DNA from: Clostridiales bacterium
GTDB taxonomy: Bacteria > Bacillota > Clostridia > Lachnospirales > Lachnospiraceae
Assembly: GCA_021205085.1 (NCBI GenBank)
Contig: JAJPYF010000033.1
Span: 13,832-60,490, forward strand
DNA: 46,659 nucleotides
Direction of reading: 5' to 3'
Shown: positions 41,041-46,659 of the stretch, piece by piece
Layout: each line of letters opens with the position of its first letter
Position numbering within the stretch: the first letter of the stretch is position 1
The notes under the pieces: generated by a model
The model's input: only the letters and a program-made list of their open reading frames with translations
The model's database searches: none
What the model was told of the DNA's origin: nothing
Position numbers and translations under genes: made by a program

Positions 41041-41827
41041 GTCCGGCGAACCATCCCCACTTCCGAAAATACCTCACTGCGGACTTCAGATGCTCGAGAA
41101 ACAGCCTTCTGTCCCTGTGGGAAGCCCGCTCCCACCTGTGAACCACAGCCGCGCCCGGATAATACATGAGCTTTGACACCTGATTCACCCGTTTGCACAG
41201 ATCGGCGTCCTCCACATACATGAAAAACTCCTCGTCAAACCCGTGCAATTTCCGAAACAGCTCCGTCCGGATCACGAGAAAGCTTCCCTGTCCGAAGGGA
41301 ACCTGAAACGACTTTGTGTAATCCATATCCTGCATCGTGTGCCACCGGTAACGCTTCCGAAAAACCTTTTTCCCGAACATGCGGACAAACAGATCCCACG
41401 CCGTCAGCTCTCTCCGGTAGACGGGCTGCAGATTGCCCTCTTCATCGAGAAGTCGGGGAATACACATCCCCACTTCCGGCCTTTCATCCATCCACGGCAA
41501 AATCGCCGCAAAAGGGTCGTCACGAAAAATAATATCCGGGTTTACAATCGCGTGGTACCGGGAATCCAGCCGGTCAAGCAGAAGATTGTTCGCGCGCCCG
41601 AACCCCAGATTTTCCCCGGCAGGGATGTAGCAAACCCAGTCATCCCCCTTGATCTGTGCCAGCAGATCCGCTCTGTCGGCGGCACAGTCATGTTCGCCGC
41701 TGCTGTTGTCCACGATGTAAATGCGGCAGTCGGCGTCCGGCGCGGCATATTTCTTATAAGAAGAAATCGCCGCCGCCACGTCCCGGTAATTTTTGTACGC
41801 GACGATGGCGATCGTCAGTTCACTCAT
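41030..41827 (-). CDS. Glycosyltransferase family 2 (rhamnosyltransferase-like)
   Basis: TIAIVAYKNYRDV...IYIVDNSSG; NPDIIFRDDPF; FVEDADLCKRV-like motif YVEDADLCKRV. Confidence 0.88.
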   Translation of the reverse strand: MSELTIAIVAYKNYRDVAAAISSYKKYAAPDADCRIYIVDNSSGEHDCAADRADLLAQIKGDDWVCYIPAGENLGFGRANNLLLDRLDSRYHAIVNPDIIFRDDPFAAILPWMDERPEVGMCIPRLLDEEGNLQPVYRRELTAWDLFVRMFGKKVFRKRYRWHTMQDMDYTKSFQVPFGQGSFLVIRTELFRKLHGFDEEFFMYVEDADLCKRVNQVSKLMYYPGAAVVHRWERASHRDRRLFLEHLKSAVRYFRKWGWFAGHEI

Positions 41828-42764
41828 AATCAATCTCTTTTAAATACCGGCCGAGGGCATCCTGCCATGTCGGCAGCGGTGTGAAGCCGTTCTGCACGAG
41901 CTTCGACTTGTCCAGCCGGCTGTTGAACGGCCGCGCCGCCTTGGAAACCCCGTACTCCTGCGTGGTCACCGGCGCCACCACCAAACTCTCCCGGCCGTAC
42001 TCGGCGTGCCCAAGCGCCGCCGCCTGTCGGAAAATCTCTACCGTAAAATCGTACCAGCTGATGTAGCCGCCCTCGTTGGTCGCATGATAGTATCCGTATT
42101 TTTCCGTCTCAATCATGTCCACCAGCAGCCGCGCAAGGTCGAGCGTGTAGGTCGGTGTGCCGATCTGATCGGCAACCACCCGCAGCTGGTCGTGCGTTTT
42201 CCCGACATTCAGCATGGTTTTGATAAAGTTTTTCCCATTCACGCCGAAAACCCATGCGATACGGACGATGAAAAACTTCTCCAGCAGCTCCGACACCGCC
42301 AGCTCGCCCTCCAGCTTCGTCTGCCCGTAGACATTCAACGGCTTATAGTCCGTGCAGTCCGGCTGCCACGGCTCCTCGCCCTGTCCGTCAAAGACATAAT
42401 CCGTGCTGATGTAGACCATCTTGCAGTCCAGCTTGCGACAGACCTCGGCAATGTTTCGCGTGCCTCTCGCATTGATGGCGCGAACCTTGTCAACCTTGTC
42501 CTCATCCTCCGCCAGATCAACCGCCGTCCACGCCGCGCAGTGCACCACCACATCCGGCTGAATCTGCGTGATTGTCCGGTCGACCATCTCCGCATCCGTG
42601 ATATCCATAGACACATAGGGCATGGCCGTCACGGCACTTCCGTCCGCCGCGCCGCTGTAGGCCGGCGCGAGATCCGTGCCGATCCCCTCATATCCGCGCT
42701 TTGCCAGTTCATTCATCACGTCATGGCCGAGCTGTCCGGCCACACCGGTCACAAAAACTTTCAT
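41820..42764 (-). CDS. rfbD: dTDP-4-dehydrorhamnose reductase
   Basis: KVFVTGVAGQLGHDVMNEL; STDYVFDGQGEEPW; NVYGQTKLEGE. Confidence 0.96.
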   Translation of the reverse strand: MKVFVTGVAGQLGHDVMNELAKRGYEGIGTDLAPAYSGAADGSAVTAMPYVSMDITDAEMVDRTITQIQPDVVVHCAAWTAVDLAEDEDKVDKVRAINARGTRNIAEVCRKLDCKMVYISTDYVFDGQGEEPWQPDCTDYKPLNVYGQTKLEGELAVSELLEKFFIVRIAWVFGVNGKNFIKTMLNVGKTHDQLRVVADQIGTPTYTLDLARLLVDMIETEKYGYYHATNEGGYISWYDFTVEIFRQAAALGHAEYGRESLVVAPVTTQEYGVSKAARPFNSRLDKSKLVQNGFTPLPTWQDALGRYLKEIDYE

Positions 42765-42781
42765 CCTGTCCTACCTCCCGG

Positions 42782-43801
42782 CTAACGGTTTCCGTACATT
42801 TTCTCGTAATAATTCTGATACTCTCCGGAGATGATGGTCTCCCACCACTCGCGGTTGTCCAGATACCAGCGGATCGTCTTCTTGATACCGTCCGCAAACT
42901 TCGTCTCCGGCAGCCAGCCCAGCTCATTGTGAATCTTCGTCGGATCGATCGCATAGCGCATATCGTGGCCCTTCCGATCCGTCACATAGGTAATCAGGCT
43001 CTCCGGCTTGCCCAGCTCCTTGCAAATCATCTTCACAATGTCGATATTTCTCATCTCATTGTGTCCGCCGATGTTGTAGACCTCCCCCACGCGGCCCTTG
43101 TGAATAATCAGGTCGATTGCCTTGCAGTGATCCTCCACATACAGCCAGTCGCGGACATTCTCACCCTTTCCGTACACCGGGAGGGGCTTGTCATTCAACG
43201 CATTGGCGATCATCAGCGGGATCAGCTTCTCCGGGAAATGATACGGCCCGTAGTTGTTCGAGCAGCGGCTCACCGTCACCGGCAGGCCATAGGTCCTGTG
43301 ATACGCCAGCACCAGCAAATCCGCGCCCGCCTTGGACGAGCTGTACGGGCTACTCGTGTGGATCGGCGTCTCCTCCGTGAAAAACAGATCCGGCCGGTCC
43401 AGCGGCAGGTCGCCGTAAACCTCATCGGTGGAAACCTGATGATAGCGCGTAATCCCATACTTGCGGCAGGCATCCATCAGCACCGCCGTCCCCTTGATAT
43501 TCGTGTCAAGGAAGATCTCCGGGTTCTCGATGGAACGATCCACATGGCTCTCCGCCGCAAAATTCACCACGATGTCCGGATGCTCCTCCTCAAAAAGGCG
43601 GTAAACCGCCTCCCGGTCCGTGATGCTCTCCTTCACGAAACGGAAATTCGGGTTGTCCATCACCGGCTCCAGCGTGGAGAGGTTGCCCGCGTAGGTCAGG
43701 CAGTCCAGACACACGATGCGGTAGTCGGGGTACTTGCCCAGCATATGAAAAATAAAGTTGCTTCCGATAAAACCGGCGCCGCCGGTCACGATGATTGTCA
43801 T
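42782..43801 (-). CDS. rfbB: dTDP-glucose 4,6-dehydratase
   Basis: IIVTGGAGFIGSNFIFHML; SPYSSSKAGADLLVLAYHRTYGLPVTVSRCSNNYGPYHFPEKLIP. Confidence 0.97.
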   Translation of the reverse strand: MTIIVTGGAGFIGSNFIFHMLGKYPDYRIVCLDCLTYAGNLSTLEPVMDNPNFRFVKESITDREAVYRLFEEEHPDIVVNFAAESHVDRSIENPEIFLDTNIKGTAVLMDACRKYGITRYHQVSTDEVYGDLPLDRPDLFFTEETPIHTSSPYSSSKAGADLLVLAYHRTYGLPVTVSRCSNNYGPYHFPEKLIPLMIANALNDKPLPVYGKGENVRDWLYVEDHCKAIDLIIHKGRVGEVYNIGGHNEMRNIDIVKMICKELGKPESLITYVTDRKGHDMRYAIDPTKIHNELGWLPETKFADGIKKTIRWYLDNREWWETIISGEYQNYYEKMYGNR

Positions 43802-43829
43802 AAAAAAGTCCCTCCGTTATATATTTTTT

Positions 43830-44020
43830 TGCGAAACGCCATATTGTTATATTACGGATTTGTCCAGAGACAACTTCAACGCGGGCACGCTCTCGCTAGT
43901 CTCCGCACGCAGCGGTACATAAGAGACCAGAATACGGTCTCTAAGTACCGGCGGCTCCGTACTACCCGCTTTCGAAGTGTACTCTGTACAAATCCCCTCT
44001 ACATCATGACGCGTTTCGCA
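43830..44020. repeat. Copy B (191 nt) of the dispersed palindromic intergenic element
   Basis: Termini TGCGAAACGC / GCGTTTCGCA; arms GGATTTGT / ACAAATCC; core shared with copy A. Confidence 0.9.
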
Positions 44021-44039
44021 CTTACTTCAATTAATATAA

Positions 44040-44936
44040 TTAATATAACCCGTCCTGATACTTTCCGTCGAGAACGTCCTTCAGGTACTGGCCGTACTGG
44101 TTTTTCTTCAGGACTTCGTAGACGCGCAGGACATCCTCCCGCGTGATCCACCCGTTTAAGTAAGCGATCTCCTCCAGGCAGGCGATTTTGCGGTGCTGGT
44201 GCTGTTCCACGGTCTTGACGAAGTTCGTGGCGTCGACCAAGCTCTCATGTGTGCCGGTGTCCAGCCATGTGAAGCCCTGTCCGAGAAGCTCCACGTTCAG
44301 CTGCCCGCTCTCCAGATAAATCCGGTTCAGATCCGTGATCTCCAGCTCACCGCGCGCGCTGGGCTTCAGATTTTTCGCATAGTCAACGACCTGATTATCG
44401 TAAAAATAGAGTCCCGTCACACAGTAATTACTCTTCGGCTTCTCCGGCTTCTCCTCGATTGAGATCGCCTTTCCCGTATGGTCAAATTCGACGATGCCGA
44501 AGCGCTCCGGATCGTCCACATAGTATCCGAACACGGTCGCGCCCTTGCCGGACTCCGCGTTCTCCACCGCCGCCTTCAGCCGCTTGCGGAAGCCGTGCCC
44601 CGCGAAAATATTGTCTCCGAGAACCATCGCCGCCGTGTCATCCCCGATAAAATCCGCTCCGATGACAAACGCCTGCGCCAGACCGTCCGGGCTGGGCTGC
44701 ACCGCGTAGGAAAGATGTACGCCGAAGTGGCTGCCGTCTCCCAGCAGCTCCTCAAACCGCGGCGTATCCTGCGGCGTGGAAATGATCAGGATATCACGAA
44801 TCCCTGCGTTCATCAGCACCGACATCGGATAATAGATCATCGGCTTGTCATAGATCGGCAGCAGCTGCTTCGATGTAACCATGGTCAACGGGTAAAGCCG
44901 TGTGCCCGATCCGCCGGCCAAAATAATCCCTTTCAT
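44040..44936 (-). CDS. rfbA: Glucose-1-phosphate thymidylyltransferase
   Basis: [42 protein letters not shown]. Confidence 0.97.
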   Translation of the reverse strand: MKGIILAGGSGTRLYPLTMVTSKQLLPIYDKPMIYYPMSVLMNAGIRDILIISTPQDTPRFEELLGDGSHFGVHLSYAVQPSPDGLAQAFVIGADFIGDDTAAMVLGDNIFAGHGFRKRLKAAVENAESGKGATVFGYYVDDPERFGIVEFDHTGKAISIEEKPEKPKSNYCVTGLYFYDNQVVDYAKNLKPSARGELEITDLNRIYLESGQLNVELLGQGFTWLDTGTHESLVDATNFVKTVEQHQHRKIACLEEIAYLNGWITREDVLRVYEVLKKNQYGQYLKDVLDGKYQDGLY

Positions 44937-44970
44937 AAAAAATTCTCCTTCTCTGTTCGTGTTTTCAGGT

Positions 44971-44991
44971 GTATACTGGTATAGTATACTA
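44971..44991. promoter_or_regulatory. Palindromic site in the divergent rfbA / HTH-gene spacer, candidate operator
   Basis: GTATACT-ggtat-AGTATAC inverted repeat containing the perfect palindrome TAGTATACTA (44982-44991). Confidence 0.5.
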
Positions 44992-45031
44992 GCAGAAAAC
45001 CAAAAATGCAATCACACCGGAGGAAGTTTTC

Positions 45032-45406
45032 ATGCAAGCCATCGATATTTTTATCAAAAATCTGCTGAGGCATATCGATCAGGAGGCGAAGCCGTCCATG
45101 CTGCAGCTCAGCCTCAGCATCGGCGCCTCTCCGAGTTATATACAGAAGGTCTCCACCAACAACCTCCATCCTTCCTTTCCGAAAATCGATGAAATCTGCC
45201 GGTATTACGATGTTCGCGGCTGGGAAATGTTCTGCGATATGGACGAAGACAGCGATCTCGTCTCCACCATTCAGATGCTGGAAACCATGCCCGCCGACAC
45301 ATTCCCGCTCATCTATGAGTATGTGAAATACCTGAATAAACGGTACGGGGATGGAGCCGGCAAGCGCGGCAAAAAACGTAAGAAAAGCTTTTGGAAGATG
45401 CGGTAA
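45032..45406 (+). CDS. XRE-like helix-turn-helix protein with basic C-terminus
   Basis: SMLQLSLSIGASPSYIQKVSTNNLHPSFPKIDEICRYYDV HTH pattern; tail KRGKKRKKSFWKMR. Confidence 0.75.
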   Translation: MQAIDIFIKNLLRHIDQEAKPSMLQLSLSIGASPSYIQKVSTNNLHPSFPKIDEICRYYDVRGWEMFCDMDEDSDLVSTIQMLETMPADTFPLIYEYVKYLNKRYGDGAGKRGKKRKKSFWKMR

Positions 45407-45447
45407 CAATCTATCACTTGCACCAGATACCAACAGGAGTCCAAAAG

Positions 45448-45818
45448 ATGAGCATTAACACAGACCAGATTAAATCCCTCAGATTCAAAGATCTACTCGC
45501 CATGACCGAACCCAGCATACAAACCAAACGTCTTCCCCGAGCATCCCGGCTTCGCAAATCAGATGCAGAAATTCTCTTTACAGAGACATTATGTGGTGCC
45601 ACAATCACATCTACAAACAGTTTCTCTACTCAATTATTCCCGAAGAAATCGTCTTAGAATTTCCATGGTATTTGCCGATTTTCTTAATCTGCGAACCCAG
45701 ACTCGACAATAGCCAAGAATCTCGCGAGGCATATCACATTGCACTCCACATTGACAATGTAGTCTGTTACCGAAAGCATGGTTTATATTACGATATCAGT
45801 GAATTATTGTCTGCATAA
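45448..45818 (+). pseudogene. Possible frameshifted gene of unknown family (two overlapping plus-strand frames)
   Basis: Frame 1 from ATG 45448 MSINTDQIKSLRFKDLLAMTEPSIQTK...; frame 2 ORF 45591-45818 ...PWYLPIFLICEPRLDNSQESREAYHIALHIDNVVCYRKHGLYYDISELLSA looks like a genuine C-terminus. Confidence 0.35.
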
Positions 45819-45895
45819 CGGCCACCACAAAAGACAGTATCATCTCCCTGTTGAATGAATTCACCAATAATCGGTATACCTTTTTTCTGATTCAT
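45788..45895 (-). CDS. Unlisted 35-aa ORF downstream of the SecB-like gene
   Basis: MNQKKGIPIIGEFIQQGDDTVFCGGRYADNNSLIS*, preceded on the minus strand by GCGGAGGATTTTACATATG (strong SD). Confidence 0.45.
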   Translation of the reverse strand: MNQKKGIPIIGEFIQQGDDTVFCGGRYADNNSLIS

Positions 45896-45926
45896 ATGTA
45901 AAATCCTCCGCATATTCGAGACATCA

Positions 45927-46343
45927 CTACTTTGCCACAATAGGGGGAAGTATTATCGGCGGCTGTCCAAAAGATGCTGTAATTTCCGCAATTAATAATG
46001 ATATTCTGCTCATCAAATTTCCAATGACAAAATCTCCGTTCAATTTAAATTCTTCTGCAACATTAATACTATGCCAATCATACTCATCTATCTTCTCAGG
46101 ATTAAAAGTCAAAATTGCGCCAAATGATACAGATAATTCAAATATTCCTGCCGGTTCTCGCCGAATAGTCCTTGTAACAATCAACTTAACACACTTTTGC
46201 TCAATTACCTCCGCCTGAAAATTATCTTCGCATTGGAATCTATTTTCTGCATCGTCTATATCATTGTCCATTTTATCATACGATACTTTTTGTAAATAAA
46301 ATTCATACTCATCCAGAAAATATTCTGACAAATTTTTTATCAT
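45927..46343 (-). CDS. SecB-like chaperone (probable TA-associated)
   Basis: 138 aa with SecB-like pattern: FELSVSFGAILTFNPEKIDEYDW...NGDFVIGNLMSRISLLIAEITASFGQPPIILPPIV; 17 nt downstream of HicB-like gene. Confidence 0.65.
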   Translation of the reverse strand: MIKNLSEYFLDEYEFYLQKVSYDKMDNDIDDAENRFQCEDNFQAEVIEQKCVKLIVTRTIRREPAGIFELSVSFGAILTFNPEKIDEYDWHSINVAEEFKLNGDFVIGNLMSRISLLIAEITASFGQPPIILPPIVAK

Positions 46344-46360
46344 TCTAAAATCCTCTTACA

Positions 46361-46659
46361 TTATTTAAATAATGGCCGCTGATAAAAGTTCCGTTGGTTT
46401 GCTGTTGTTTTTGTATCAATTACCACTGTATTTTCATGTATGGGAAGCGAGAAAATATTGTATGCTTCAGACACTCCTTCTTCTTTTTGCTGACTCTCCT
46501 CGGTAAATACATATTGTTCAATAGCTCTCACCACCATCGAATTTAGCGATTCGTTTTTCGCATTTGCCTTTAATGCAAGTTTTTTATGCAAATCTGGCGG
46601 TATTCTTACATTAAATGTTCCTTTAAATTCCTTATCTGGATTTTTCCCTGTTTTTGCGC
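46361..46659 (-). CDS. HicB-like antitoxin, partial (runs off right edge), with C-terminal extension
   Basis: Frame stays open to the edge: KTGKNPDKEFKGTFNVRIPPDLHKKLALKANAKNESLNSMVVRAIEQYVF (HicB RHH) followed by about 46 extra residues ending NQRNFYQRPLFK. Confidence 0.8.
   Translation of the reverse strand, partial: AKTGKNPDKEFKGTFNVRIPPDLHKKLALKANAKNESLNSMVVRAIEQYVFTEESQQKEEGVSEAYNIFSLPIHENTVVIDTKTTANQRNFYQRPLFK

Noticed and set aside
37852-44020. CRISPR array
   Set aside because: The repeated blocks are only three, unevenly spaced by kilobases, and palindromic; no repeat-spacer periodicity and no cas genes.
1-46659. Prophage, IS transposase, tRNA or rRNA genes
   Set aside because: None recognised by eye in either strand; tRNAscan or ISfinder searches were not possible here.

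Overview
The window looks like chromosomal DNA from a GC-rich Firmicute, probably Lachnospiraceae-like (taxonomy is inference). Nearly all genes lie on the minus strand. In window order it holds: (1) the ftsY(partial)-smc-rnc-acpP-plsX block, with nagB, rpmF and ackA; (2) a galactoside locus: GH42 beta-galactosidase, an orphan lipoprotein, a two-permease plus binding-protein sugar ABC importer with no ATPase, an AraC regulator, a YcxB-like membrane protein, and galE, galT, galK; (3) purB, purF, purC; (4) a NlpC/P60 protein and the glycolytic run gpmI, tpiA, pgk, gap; (5) a PHP phosphatase; (6) an anaerobic cobalamin block cbiD, cbiF, cbiG, cbiH, a cbiJ-cbiE-cbiT triple fusion, and cbiA; (7) a dTDP-rhamnose/glycosyltransferase block rfbC, two GT2, rfbD, rfbB, rfbA; (8) an HTH gene followed by an abruptly AT-rich end carrying a HicB-like antitoxin (partial), a SecB-like chaperone and an unlisted 35-aa ORF. 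The two most interesting signals are: (a) a dispersed intergenic palindromic element (about 190, 142 and 84 nt copies) with a conserved core but different, still self-complementary, outer arms; and (b) a probable toxin-antitoxin-chaperone (HicB plus SecB-like) module at the right edge. Several intrinsic-terminator-like hairpins sit immediately upstream of downstream genes (nagB, pgk, ABC permease) and leave no room for a separate promoter, which suggests leader attenuation or expression-ratio control. All calls were made by eye from sequence and family knowledge; no searches were run.
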